Positions 1 to 6,009 of a stretch of DNA of 12,201 nucleotides are shown one piece after another. A model generated the notes under the pieces. It was not told the DNA's origin and made no database searches. It worked only from the letters and a program-made list of their open reading frames with translations. This DNA comes from JBLMYQ01 sp050258375 (GTDB taxonomy: Bacteria; Bacillota; Clostridia; Acetivibrionales; UBA4821), in contig JBLMYQ010000009.1 of the NCBI GenBank assembly GCA_050258375.1, forward strand, positions 1-12,201, in the 5' to 3' direction. Every line of letters begins with the position of its first letter. Position 1 is the first letter of the stretch. Made by a program: the position numbers and the translations under genes.

Positions 1-241
1 CATAAAATCTACCTATCCATACACACGTTTCAAACACTTCTTTTCCTGCTGGCATTCCAGTTCCATAATGTGCGACCATTTCTATTGCAACGTGTACATT
101 GGGATAATATTTATTAAATAACCTTCTTACTTCGCATCTGACATTTTCATTTATATATTTACCGAACTCTATTACTTTTAAATTTTCATCTAAAAGCACA
201 TAAGCAGATTCAACATTCCCTGGGTCTATTGCTAATATCAT
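1..241 (-). CDS. RuvC-like Holliday junction resolvase, 3' part outside window
   Basis: Leftward gene beginning with ATG at 241 and running off the left edge after 80 codons. It opens with a short beta strand and acidic residue, MILAIDPGN, then AYVLLDE, and has a second strand VAIEMV with Glu54. The Asp6 and Glu54 placement matches the first two catalytic acidic positions of the RNase H-fold RuvC nucleases, which cut four-way DNA junctions during phage recombination and packaging. The C-terminal acidic pair cannot be seen because the gene is truncated by the window. A GAGGT ribosome binding site lies about 9 bases before ATG, and an in-frame TAG just upstream fixes the start. It follows the 23-codon gene by 20 bases, so it is probably in the same operon. 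The family call rests on motif shape rather than overall identity; a different RNase H-fold phage nuclease is possible. Confidence 0.7.
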   Translation of the reverse strand, partial: MILAIDPGNVESAYVLLDENLKVIEFGKYINENVRCEVRRLFNKYYPNVHVAIEMVAHYGTGMPAGKEVFETCVWIGRFY

Positions 242-261
242 CTATATCAACCTCGCTTTCT

Positions 262-333
262 TTAGTCCTTCCATATACCCGCGCATATTACTACTGTTAC
301 GCATATCATAAATACAATTTGGTTTATATCCAT
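262..333 (-). CDS. 23-residue predicted single-span membrane peptide
   Basis: Short leftward gene, ATG at 333 and TAA at 264-262. It encodes a hydrophobic stretch (QIVFMICVTVVICAGIW, residues 5-21) ending in Lys-Asp, which is about the length of one membrane helix. The ribosome binding site GGAGG lies 9 bases before the ATG, inside the last codons of the upstream 147-residue gene, whose stop is 5 bases away. Such tight packing and a good Shine-Dalgarno argue that it is translated. Function unknown; small membrane peptides of this kind are common in phage early operons. The risk is that a 23-codon ORF can occur by chance. Confidence 0.5.
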   Translation of the reverse strand: MDINQIVFMICVTVVICAGIWKD

Positions 334-337
334 ACCC

Positions 338-781
338 TTATACCTCCGATTCAGCTTTGTTTAATGCTCGCATTGCTATTTCCCAGGCCTGATGATATGT
401 TTTATAAATATCTGAGCCCATATCAAAAATACTTTGTAACGCTTCCGTCTTTATTCCCAATTCCGCTTTAAGCCGTTCATTTTCTTGCTCTAGTCGTTTA
501 CTTATCATTATGTCGTATGCCACAGGTATACAGTCTTCTAGTCTTGCTATTTTTGCATCTTTCTCCTGTAACTGTGCTTGTAGTTGCTTGTAATCCTTTA
601 ATAATGCTTGGTAATCTTCTTCATTTCCTCTAAATTGTTGTTTTATTTGCTCTTGTTCCTGCTTGTATTGTGCTTTAATTTCGTCTATTGCTTCATACAC
701 ATAATCAGGTATAGCTGTTTCATAAAAACCTTTCTCGTACCGTTCATACATAACATCTATTAACTTATCAAATATATCCAT
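338..781 (-). CDS. Coiled-coil phage protein of unknown function, 147 aa
   Basis: I do not recognise a family. The first 35 residues are mixed helix with aromatic residues. Residues about 33-80 are rich in Lys, Glu and Gln with heptad-like spacing (IKAQYKQEQEQIKQQF and the following QLQAQLQEKDAKIARLE), and a second coil covers about 95-110 (RLEQENERLKAELGI). A rod-like, probably oligomeric soluble protein is expected; no signal peptide, metal motif or catalytic signature is visible. The ATG overlaps the previous gene's stop as TAATG, and AGGAGG sits 10 bases upstream within that gene, so translation is likely coupled. Its position late in the leftward operon, before a RuvC-like nuclease, suggests an accessory role in DNA metabolism, but this is only context. 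Confidence 0.85.
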   Translation of the reverse strand: MDIFDKLIDVMYERYEKGFYETAIPDYVYEAIDEIKAQYKQEQEQIKQQFRGNEEDYQALLKDYKQLQAQLQEKDAKIARLEDCIPVAYDIMISKRLEQENERLKAELGIKTEALQSIFDMGSDIYKTYHQAWEIAMRALNKAESEV

Positions 782-978
782 TATTCCGCTTCCTCCTGTT
801 CCTTTGCCTCATAATTTGAGGAGTTTAACATATCTATTACATCACCTATTGCTTTTGAATATCCATTACAAAATGCATCCGCTTGTTGCTTTTGTTTAAT
901 TGCTTCTTCCCGTTGATAAGCCCTACATTCCCTAAAATAATCTTTCAATTTTTCAACATCAAATGTTTTAGCTTTCAT
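781..978 (-). CDS. Small charged helical protein, 65 aa
   Basis: No family recognised. The protein is predicted to be almost all helix: a Lys/Asp/Glu-rich first half (FDVEKLKDYFRECRAYQREE) with two Cys residues at 18 and 37, and an acidic tail ending KEQEEAE. GGAGGG lies 6-7 bases before the ATG, giving a clear start. The stop overlaps the ATG of the 147-residue coiled-coil gene (TAATG), so the two are probably made in a fixed ratio. Length and composition resemble small orphan proteins of Clostridial phage early regions. Nothing in the sequence indicates an enzymatic role. Confidence 0.83.
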   Translation of the reverse strand: MKAKTFDVEKLKDYFRECRAYQREEAIKQKQQADAFCNGYSKAIGDVIDMLNSSNYEAKEQEEAE

Positions 979-1018
979 TTTTCGCCCTCCTGTTCCACAT
1001 ATTCACGATTCCAGCAGC

Positions 1019-1351
1019 CTATACAACATCTGAAATTCTTATATTTCCGATTCTTTCTTTAATAAGCTTTTTTACTTCTTCTCTAGCAATTTCTTTAATT
1101 GAATCAGACTTCCCCCAATTTTCTGCCGGTAATTGCCTTTTTATTTCTTCTAATATCAATTTTTTGATTTCATTATTAACATCTAGCGTTTTTACTGAAT
1201 TTCCTATTTTGTCTGACACTATTGCAGTAACCATGCCGTAAAGTTCTTGCCTTATAATAGAATTTACTTGTCCTCTTACTAAATCCCTTATGTATATTCT
1301 TAATTCATCATCTTGCTCTACATTCAAAGTTAATGCTAATTTTTTACTCAT
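1019..1351 (-). CDS. Helical phage protein of unknown function, 110 aa
   Basis: No recognised domain. The N-terminal strand MSKKLALTLNVEQDDELRIYI is followed by long amphipathic helices with regularly spaced Ile, Leu and Val (about residues 22-55 and 60-100) and alternating Lys/Glu. This suggests a small oligomeric helical protein. It has no Cys and no membrane span. The start ATG lies 9-10 bases after AAAGGAG and overlaps by 8 bases the end of an 18-codon ORF that carries its own strong ribosome binding site. Expression may therefore depend on translation of that short ORF. Function unknown. Confidence 0.83.
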   Translation of the reverse strand: MSKKLALTLNVEQDDELRIYIRDLVRGQVNSIIRQELYGMVTAIVSDKIGNSVKTLDVNNEIKKLILEEIKRQLPAENWGKSDSIKEIAREEVKKLIKERIGNIRISDVV

Positions 1352-1400
1352 ATCTTTTAACTCCTTTCATAATTTCCATTGCCTTATCAATCAGCTTCAT
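1344..1400 (-). CDS. 18-codon coupled small ORF (possible leader peptide)
   Basis: ATG at 1400 shares its first base with the stop of the preceding 69-residue gene (TAATG). TAA lies at 1346-1344, 8 bases past the start of the 110-residue gene. AGGAGG lies 8 bases before the ATG. The peptide is MKLIDKAMEIMKGVKRYE, a basic amphipathic helix. The double coupling (gene before and gene after) suggests that it is translated, either as a functional micropeptide or as a way to carry ribosomes to the 110-residue gene. No homologue is known to me. Confidence 0.45.
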   Translation of the reverse strand: MKLIDKAMEIMKGVKRYE

Positions 1401-1609
1401 TATTGCTTACCTCCTGCCAATGTTTTGTTTTTAATTTCCGCTATAAACGCATTTGTTTTCAGTCTGTTAACTTCATTAACTATTTCATTTATCTTTTTAA
1501 TACATACGTTTATTGCTTCTCCTAATTCGTTTACATCATGTCTGGAGTCATGGAACAATATCCCTTTAGCTTGATGTAGTTTTAACTTAATTTTTATTAA
1601 CTCAATCAT
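1400..1609 (-). CDS. Small helical protein, 69 aa
   Basis: No recognised family. It begins MIELIKIKLKLHQAKGILF and continues as an Asn/Glu/Lys-rich helix with heptad-like hydrophobic spacing (VNELGEAINVCIKKINEIVNEV in two halves), so a small coiled-coil or helical-hairpin protein is likely. I chose ATG at 1609 because a GGAGAAGGTGA ribosome binding site stands directly before it. An in-frame ATG six codons earlier (1627) has no Shine-Dalgarno of its own, and that site would fall inside its coding region. The stop overlaps the ATG of the 18-codon ORF. Role unknown. Confidence 0.78.
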   Translation of the reverse strand: MIELIKIKLKLHQAKGILFHDSRHDVNELGEAINVCIKKINEIVNEVNRLKTNAFIAEIKNKTLAGGKQ

Positions 1610-1650
1610 CCGTTCACCTTCTCCCATTCATCTTGTTATCGTTTGTGTTG

Positions 1651-1872
1651 TTAGCCATTCGATTCAAACTTAATACAGCTATAATCCTTGTCGCATGGCA
1701 TATCTCCCCTGCTTGGTCGCCAGTTGTATTCATGTGTACATTTACCTTCATGTTCGTGTTCTATTACTGATACGTTTTGAATCCAACCATATTTTTCGTC
1801 ATGCTCTCCGCCTAGTATTGGGATTATATCTGTTGGAGTTTCTTCAAAATGCTTACAATCAACACACTTCAT
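1651..1872 (-). CDS. Small Cys-rich, probably zinc-binding protein, 73 aa
   Basis: The N-terminus MKCVDCKHFEE has a CxxC pair (Cys3, Cys6), and three further cysteines lie at about 45, 60 and 66, with several His residues at 39-47. One structural zinc site, as in small treble-clef or rubredoxin-like knuckles, is plausible. Short proteins starting with this CxDCKHF pattern are frequent in Clostridial phages and have no defined role. The start is the ATG at 1872, with GGGGG about 8 bases upstream; an in-frame GTG lies one codon earlier at 1875 and cannot be excluded. The gene follows the winged-helix gene by only four bases. Confidence 0.8.
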   Translation of the reverse strand: MKCVDCKHFEETPTDIIPILGGEHDEKYGWIQNVSVIEHEHEGKCTHEYNWRPSRGDMPCDKDYSCIKFESNG

Positions 1873-1876
1873 CACA

Positions 1877-2242
1877 TTACCCCCACATTTTTATTTGACC
1901 GCTTGTGTCTGTATGTATGTACGGCTCTGCTATCTCATATACAGCGTTCTTTATGCCTGTTTTGTGATTTACTGCCATGTTTTCAGCCTTTAATATTCCC
2001 TTTTCTTCTAAACTGTTAAGTCTTGGCTGTATAAGACCTCTAAACTGCATTACCTTTATATATTTTTCGGGTATCTTTATCCCAAATAACGAACCATCTC
2101 TTGCCATATTTTCGCCTATTGTTTCAGCTATTCCGCTTCCGTATATTCTTATTGCGTCAAGGCATTTCCGCTCTTTTTCATTCATTTTAGGCTTTATATA
2201 TGTATATCCTTCATGTCTTGTCATAAGTGTCGTTGCGTTCAT
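1877..2242 (-). CDS. Winged helix-turn-helix-like phage protein, 121 aa
   Basis: The central part resembles a winged-helix DNA-binding domain. A helical region at about 20-45 is followed by a candidate recognition helix and wing, RLNSLEEKGILKAE (residues 74-87), and then a beta hairpin, KTGIKNAVYEIAE (94-106). The 'R-x-x-SLEEKG-x-L' pattern followed by a 'G-x-x-x-x-VYEI' strand is typical of small winged-helix repressors and resolvase-associated phage proteins. It has no effector domain. The start follows AGGGGG by about 8 bases, and that site overlaps the stop of the Dam methylase gene, indicating one transcript. It could regulate the late part of the early operon, but that is inference; the fold call is from pattern only. 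Confidence 0.8.
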   Translation of the reverse strand: MNATTLMTRHEGYTYIKPKMNEKERKCLDAIRIYGSGIAETIGENMARDGSLFGIKIPEKYIKVMQFRGLIQPRLNSLEEKGILKAENMAVNHKTGIKNAVYEIAEPYIHTDTSGQIKMWG

Positions 2243-2253
2243 TTGTATTCCCC

Positions 2254-2676
2254 CTATCTATAAATCACTATCATGCTCGGAAATGGTGCTGAGTTTTTAC
2301 TGCCTCCAAATTTTATTCTGCCTCTCCAGAAACGTATTTCTGCTTTGCCTAATATGTAATCATGGAACCAAGATACATCTGGTCTACATGGTAAAAGCAT
2401 AACTACAGTTGCCCCCCCTGATTTACTTTCTTCGTACGCTTTTTTTACCCATTCTTTCGTTTGTTTGCAATATGGTGGGTTCACAAAAACCGTTTCGCCT
2501 TTCCAACTTTGGATTAATCCATTTTCTTCTATTGTGTAGTGTTTTTCACATTTTGCGTTTTCGTGTGTACTTGCAGGATCAAGCGTAAAATTAAATTCTT
2601 CGTTCAATTTATTGAATAACCATTGTGGCGTATACCATTCAACTGTTTTACTGCTAAACATAACATCAGTATTCAT
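2254..2676 (-). CDS. dam: Phage N-6-adenine DNA methyltransferase (Dam family), 140 aa
   Basis: Transfers a methyl group from S-adenosylmethionine to adenine N6 in DNA. The family signature is clear: EWYTPQWLFNKL near residues 13-24, a TLDPA acidic AdoMet-pocket motif at about 31-35, the catalytic NPPY at 66-69, then VVMLLPCRPD and a W-F-H-D segment at 103-106. This is the short phage Dam family (usually about 150-170 residues), which lacks a separate target-recognition domain. The start is the ATG overlapping the upstream stop as TGATG, with AGGGGG before it; an in-frame TTG lies one codon earlier. It is the second adenine methylase in this operon, five hundred bases from the D12-class enzyme. 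Likely roles are protection from host restriction or control of phage promoters. The target sequence cannot be read from the protein; GATC is plausible given how rare GATC is here. Confidence 0.9.
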   Translation of the reverse strand: MNTDVMFSSKTVEWYTPQWLFNKLNEEFNFTLDPASTHENAKCEKHYTIEENGLIQSWKGETVFVNPPYCKQTKEWVKKAYEESKSGGATVVMLLPCRPDVSWFHDYILGKAEIRFWRGRIKFGGSKNSAPFPSMIVIYR

Positions 2677-2897
2677 CAACTATTCCCCCTTTTCCTCTCG
2701 TAATATCGCTTTATCCGCTCGCTCTGATTGTCCCCTATGTCTAACCCTATACATGGCTTGGAATATGGCTCAACTCCCTCGAATAACTTGTCCGTCTGCT
2801 CCTGCTCTAGCCAATATGTACACTCGCTTATCAGTATTGGTATTTCGTAAGCCATGTTTAGTCTGTCGCTTGCTTTGTTTATATCCTTATAGTCCAT
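2676..2897 (-). CDS. Small orphan protein between two methylase genes, 73 aa
   Basis: No family recognised. It starts MDYKDINKASDRLNMAYE and continues with a predicted helix-strand mix containing two Cys (about residues 26 and 49) and a basic tail, RIKRYYERKRGNS. The ATG at 2897 has AAAGGGG 8-9 bases upstream. A GTG three codons earlier is in frame but would sit inside that ribosome binding site, so I prefer the ATG. It ends in a TGATG overlap with the Dam gene. Its position between two adenine methylases suggests an accessory in the same module, but no motif supports a specific job. Confidence 0.78.
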   Translation of the reverse strand: MDYKDINKASDRLNMAYEIPILISECTYWLEQEQTDKLFEGVEPYSKPCIGLDIGDNQSERIKRYYERKRGNS

Positions 2898-2921
2898 ATC
2901 CCTCACCCCTTTAGCTTTGGT

Positions 2922-3731
2922 TTATATGATTCTTAGTTGCTCTACTGCTGATTCGTAATTCATCCATATTACTTCTTTTGCTTTTTTACCAAACTCGCAT
3001 TGCGAAATCCGTGTTTCTTTTCTCCATCCCTGCAGGTATTCTTCGTATAAGTCACTGTCATACCCTGATATCATTACTGGACCCGAATGTTGTAATAATA
3101 CTTTAAGTAATTCAATATGGTCTTGGTCTGTCATTTCTTTTGCATATATACGGCCAGAACGTGTGTTCAATACATAAGGCGGGTCACAATATATAAAAAC
3201 ATATGGTCTGTTGTATCTTGGTATTAATTCACAAGCCTTCATATTTTCGATTTGTACTAATCTTCTTTTTTGGCTTTTTAGCCTTTTACTTGCATCATCT
3301 ATACTTCCAGGTAATCGTTCCCATCTTGATATTCCACTATCCCCTGGTTTAATATTGTTGCTCCAACCGCTTATATCGCTTGTCTTTGTTCCTATTGCCA
3401 TCCAACACCTTACCAAAAATCTCCTTGCATCTTCTAAACTTGTTCCTGTCTTTTCGTAGCTTGACCTATACTCTTTTCTTGACCACGGAGTATACTCAAT
3501 TAACCTTTTAAATTCTTCTGGAAAATCCCTGATTACTTTGAACAAATTTACAACATTGTCGTCTAAGTCATTTAAAGTTTCTATTTCTGAACGTTTTTTA
3601 TTGAAGAATACAGCCCCGCTTCCGAAGAAAGGTTCAAGGTATGTCATTTTCTCATAATCTTCCGGAAAGTTTGATATTATCCATTCTGCCGTACTCCATT
3701 TACTTCCTGGATATTTTAAAACTGTATTCAT
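2922..3731 (-). CDS. D12-class adenine-specific DNA methyltransferase, 269 aa
   Basis: Member of the MethyltransfD12 family (the DpnIIA/T4 Dam class), which methylates adenine N6, commonly in GATC. The N-terminus carries KYPGSK (6-11), motif X for AdoMet binding, and EPFFGSGAVFF (33-43), motif I. NDLDDNVVNLF (54-64) carries the acidic residues that bind AdoMet. The catalytic motif IV DPPY is at 183-186, with PVMISGYDSDLYEEY (about 219-233) near the C-terminus. Length is normal for the family. A target-recognition region lies between motif I and DPPY (about 80-170). The ribosome binding site is GAGGGTGTGAGGG. The gene stands alone, without a cognate endonuclease, as is typical of phage 'orphan' methylases that shield phage DNA from restriction. 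The specificity cannot be read directly, but GATC or a related site is expected from the family. Confidence 0.93.
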   Translation of the reverse strand: MNTVLKYPGSKWSTAEWIISNFPEDYEKMTYLEPFFGSGAVFFNKKRSEIETLNDLDDNVVNLFKVIRDFPEEFKRLIEYTPWSRKEYRSSYEKTGTSLEDARRFLVRCWMAIGTKTSDISGWSNNIKPGDSGISRWERLPGSIDDASKRLKSQKRRLVQIENMKACELIPRYNRPYVFIYCDPPYVLNTRSGRIYAKEMTDQDHIELLKVLLQHSGPVMISGYDSDLYEEYLQGWRKETRISQCEFGKKAKEVIWMNYESAVEQLRII

Positions 3732-3751
3732 TCCCTCACACCCTCTTTCGT

Positions 3752-4315
3752 TTATTGCTCGCCAGCTTCAAGCTGTGCCACACCTTCCGGCAAATTCAGT
3801 TTGCCAGATAATCCTTGTATTAATCCTTTTAAGTCGTTAGGTAATAGTCTTTCTTGCTTATCCCTCTTAGCAATCTGCTCAAACATTTTCATGAATTGCC
3901 CTCGTATTATCCCAGGTTCTTCGCATAAGCAGATTTCTCGCCAATTCAGATACCTAACAACTTTAGCAGTAAGTGGGCTTAAACTTTTGATTGCTTCTTC
4001 TTCCCGATAATATCCAAAGTTTCTTATTGCAGCCGTTACTTCTCCCCAACCATCCGCAGGGTCTAATGCTTGATTCTTGGGAGTGGTTATATCGCTTATT
4101 TGCTTGCGTAAGTCTGCTATTGTTGGTGGGTATGGGCTTTCTAGTATTAGTTTTTGTACTGCTATTTCTGCAATGTTGAAATCAATATCATTAAATGACT
4201 TATGCCATATTTCAACCGTAAATCTTAGTTTGTCTTTATTTTCAAATAGCTTCTCGAATTGTGGGTATGTAGTAGCCAATATAGCAAATATCTTAGTCAT
4301 ATCCTGCTTCGTCAT
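3752..4315 (-). CDS. Replicative helicase loader/inhibitor (G39P-like), 187 aa
   Basis: The first 75 residues (TKIFAILATTYPQF, then FTVEIWHKSF, then PPTIADLRKQI) match the N-terminal helical domain of the SPP1 G39P-type loader/inhibitors. These bind the replicative helicase, block its ATPase and deliver it to the origin complex. The C-terminal half contains a second region (LDPADGWGEVTAAIRNFGYY, 84-103, and CEEPGIIRGQFMKMFEQIA, about 131-149) often found in Clostridial phage versions. The gene lies immediately downstream of the replisome organiser and overlaps it by 23 bases, reproducing the SPP1 order gene 38-gene 39. GGAGG lies 8 bases before the ATG. No helicase gene follows here, so the partner is probably the host DnaB/DnaC-type helicase or a phage copy outside the window. 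Confidence 0.83.
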   Translation of the reverse strand: MTKQDMTKIFAILATTYPQFEKLFENKDKLRFTVEIWHKSFNDIDFNIAEIAVQKLILESPYPPTIADLRKQISDITTPKNQALDPADGWGEVTAAIRNFGYYREEEAIKSLSPLTAKVVRYLNWREICLCEEPGIIRGQFMKMFEQIAKRDKQERLLPNDLKGLIQGLSGKLNLPEGVAQLEAGEQ

Positions 4316-5123
4316 TGGCGTTTCCTCCTTCGTTTTCTAGTTCAAAGAACAGTTCTTTGATATTGTCTAACCCTGTATTGGGCTTTGTAGTTCGTTGGTT
4401 ATTAAAGTTTCCTTCAAGCACTTTGACTATGTTTTTATCGTTTTCCATAAGCCAGTCAAAATTGGCTTTCCATCCTCGGTCATTTTTACCTTTGATAAAA
4501 TCGCTACTTTCAGCAAGTGTAAAGGCTTGTTCAAATAAATCAATGTTATTAAGTTGCTCCCAACGTGCTTTAATTTTGTCTTTTCGTGAATCAGTAAGAA
4601 TCTTAACTTGAGGTAGCGATTGACAAGTGTTGTTATATAAATCAATTATTTTTTGGTATGGTGGAGAAGAAGGCTTTTCGTTTCCCTTATCTTCTTTTCC
4701 CTTATATTTATTTTTAACTTCTTTTAACTTCTTTTCTTTTAGTCCAGAATCATTCTCGACTAATTCTTGGAATGGTTCTTGGAATGATTCCTCTGTTGGG
4801 TCTGGAATTTTGCTAGGTTGCGGTTTATCTACTCTTTGCCATTCATTCCATTTGGTAAATATATAATATTGACTTCCGTCTATTTCATAAAAAGCTATAT
4901 TGATATGCTTATATATGACCGCTAAATCTGATTCAATTTGTTTGATTGATATATCATCATAAGGAAATATAACTGACCGAAGGTATACTGGATTTGCTCT
5001 GCCCTTGCCGTAATCATCAGCATTAGAAAACATACCAATCATCAAAAGTCTTTGTGTCATATTAAGCTTTGCAATATCTTCACTTGTCCAGAAGTTTGGG
5101 TCAATCATCCTGCGTCTTGCCAT
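4293..5123 (-). CDS. Phage replisome organiser / origin-binding initiator, 276 aa
   Basis: Expected to bind the phage origin and recruit the loader and helicase. The N-terminal 110 residues (MARRRMIDPNFWTSEDIAKL, MIGMFSNADDYGKGRANP, YYIFTKWNEWQRVDKPQPSK) are the winged-helix domain typical of phage DnaD/replisome-organiser proteins. Residues 110-150 are a charged low-complexity linker with short tandem repeats (FQEP, FQEL, then KEKKLKEVKNK). Residues about 155-240 (YQKIIDLYNNTCQSLP to GWKANFDWLMENDKNIVKVLEG) form the conserved C-terminal domain seen in these initiators. The start ATG follows a GGGGTGAG ribosome binding site. The DNA coding for the linker carries tandem repeats and a dyad and is a candidate for the replication origin, since several phages embed the origin inside this gene. 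The loader gene overlaps its 3' end. Confidence 0.88.
   Translation of the reverse strand: MARRRMIDPNFWTSEDIAKLNMTQRLLMIGMFSNADDYGKGRANPVYLRSVIFPYDDISIKQIESDLAVIYKHINIAFYEIDGSQYYIFTKWNEWQRVDKPQPSKIPDPTEESFQEPFQELVENDSGLKEKKLKEVKNKYKGKEDKGNEKPSSPPYQKIIDLYNNTCQSLPQVKILTDSRKDKIKARWEQLNNIDLFEQAFTLAESSDFIKGKNDRGWKANFDWLMENDKNIVKVLEGNFNNQRTTKPNTGLDNIKELFFELENEGGNANDEAGYD
4712..4790. repeat. Repeat cluster inside the initiator gene, candidate replication origin
   Basis: Two tandem copies of TTTTAACTTC lie at 4712-4721 and 4722-4731 in a long pyrimidine-rich, purine-poor tract (about 4690-4740). Two tandem 12-bp units starting TTCTTGGAATG lie at 4764-4775 and 4776-4787. An inverted 9-bp pair (GAATCATTC at 4747-4755, GAATGATTC at 4782-4790) brackets most of the second set. 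Iterons next to an easily melted tract inside the initiator gene is the origin layout of lambda-like and SPP1-like phages. The copies are few and also encode a short peptide repeat, so they could be a by-product of the linker. Confidence 0.3.
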
Positions 5124-5141
5124 CTTCTCACCCCTTTCATA

Positions 5142-5291
5142 TTAAAAATCTAATTTATCGCTATCCTCGTTAAGCCTGTCCCATATTGGATTACTATTGG
5201 TCTGCTCTATAAGCTGTAACTGTAATTCTGTTAATTCGTAATCTTCTTCTGATGGAATGTAATCATCCCGATATTCTAGCCCTATGTACAT
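5142..5291 (-). CDS. Small acidic protein, 49 aa
   Basis: ATG at 5291, TAA at 5144-5142, with GAGGT 6 bases before the start. The sequence begins MYIGLEYRDDYIPSEEDYE, continues as a Leu/Gln-rich helix (LTELQLQLIEQ), and ends with NPIWDRLNEDSDKLDF. It is strongly acidic (about 13 Asp/Glu) with few basic residues. It lies between the ERF gene and the replisome organiser and ends 18 bases before the latter's start, so it belongs to the replication module. Acidic phage peptides of this size can act as DNA mimics or as partners of replication proteins, but nothing here proves that. I do not recognise the family. A hairpin stands about 18 bases upstream of its start. Confidence 0.72.
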   Translation of the reverse strand: MYIGLEYRDDYIPSEEDYELTELQLQLIEQTNSNPIWDRLNEDSDKLDF

Positions 5292-5308
5292 AATTGACCT
5301 CGTTTCTG

Positions 5309-5342
5309 CCCTGCTGGTGGAGGGCTTATACCCTCCGCAGGG
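5309..5342 (-). other. Strong hairpin between ERF and the 49-residue gene
   Basis: CCCTGC (5309-5314) pairs with GCAGGG (5337-5342), and GGAGGG (5319-5324) pairs with CCCTCC (5331-5336). The loop is six bases (5325-5330), with a four-base bulge (5315-5318) on one side. All 12 pairs are Watson-Crick and most are G-C. No T-run follows on the leftward strand, so it does not look like an intrinsic terminator. It stands 18-20 bases upstream of the next gene's ATG and could protect or process the mRNA, or tune translation of the replication genes. Confidence 0.55.
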
Positions 5343-5361
5343 TTATGTAAAATTAGGAGGA

Positions 5362-6000
5362 TTATTTAGCTTTCTTTTGGCATGGTCTGCATAACGGATT
5401 GCCAAATTTATCTATACTGTATTTATGCTCTGCTTCGGTTATAGTGCTCGGACATTCAGAACAAACATAAACTGTTTCCATTGCATTCATAGCCTTTTCA
5501 AATCCCTCGTTTGGTACGTCTGAATGTCCACTTACAGTATTTTCTTTTAAATTTACCCCCTTTTTGGACGAATCAGGAACATTCGTTTGCGTTTTGTTTT
5601 GATTATTATTTGAAGCATGGTTCCCATCATCATCATCTTCGCTTGATATTCCCAATACTGCTGATAGTGCATACCTTCTAGCATATGTAATAGCTGAACC
5701 CGCCCCTTGTGCTGTTGCCTTGTCTGCTTTCAATGTTAAAGGTTCTGTTTCAATCCATTCGCCTGACGTGTGCATCAATAAAGTTGTGATTGAAATATTC
5801 TGTCCATCGCCGGAAGGTGATTGTAAAACCGACAATCCATGTTTTGCTAACAATGGTCTTGATTCATTCAATATGTCCGGCAAAGGTGCATATTTTGAAT
5901 TAAAGAATGGATTATTTGCCGTATTGGCAGGATTCTTTATTTCAGATTGTAAATTGCTTAATGCTTGTGCAATTTTTTGTATTGATTCTGATTTGTTCAT
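5362..6000 (-). CDS. erf: ERF-family single-strand annealing protein, 212 aa
   Basis: Annealing recombinase that pairs complementary single strands, used for phage genome circularisation and recombination without RecA. The N-terminal region SIQKIAQALSNLQSEIKNP and NSKYAPLPDILNESRPLLAK (35-54) are typical of the family. The signature GSAITYARRYALSAVLGI spans 101-118 and is followed by an acidic run, EDDDD (121-125). A low-complexity Asn/Gln/Lys linker (about 127-165) leads to a C-terminal zinc ribbon with Cys180, Cys183, Cys204 and Cys207. Clostridial ERF proteins often carry this ribbon. The gene begins 10 bases after the DUF1351 stop, the usual partner order. A GGGGG ribosome binding site precedes the ATG. 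Confidence 0.95.
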   Translation of the reverse strand: MNKSESIQKIAQALSNLQSEIKNPANTANNPFFNSKYAPLPDILNESRPLLAKHGLSVLQSPSGDGQNISITTLLMHTSGEWIETEPLTLKADKATAQGAGSAITYARRYALSAVLGISSEDDDDGNHASNNNQNKTQTNVPDSSKKGVNLKENTVSGHSDVPNEGFEKAMNAMETVYVCSECPSTITEAEHKYSIDKFGNPLCRPCQKKAK

Positions 6001-6009
6001 AATTACCCC

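Noticed and set aside
1610..1627. Six-codon N-terminal extension of the 69-residue gene from ATG 1627
   Set aside because: No ribosome binding site precedes it, and the extension consists of the ribosome binding site used by the ATG at 1609.
1977..2402. 141-codon rightward open frame over the winged-helix and Dam genes
   Set aside because: It has no Shine-Dalgarno and no recognisable domain, and the opposite strand has well-supported genes.
4712..4790. CRISPR array
   Set aside because: Only two copies of each short repeat, directly tandem and without spacers. The Cas2-like gene alone is not evidence for an array, and none was found elsewhere.
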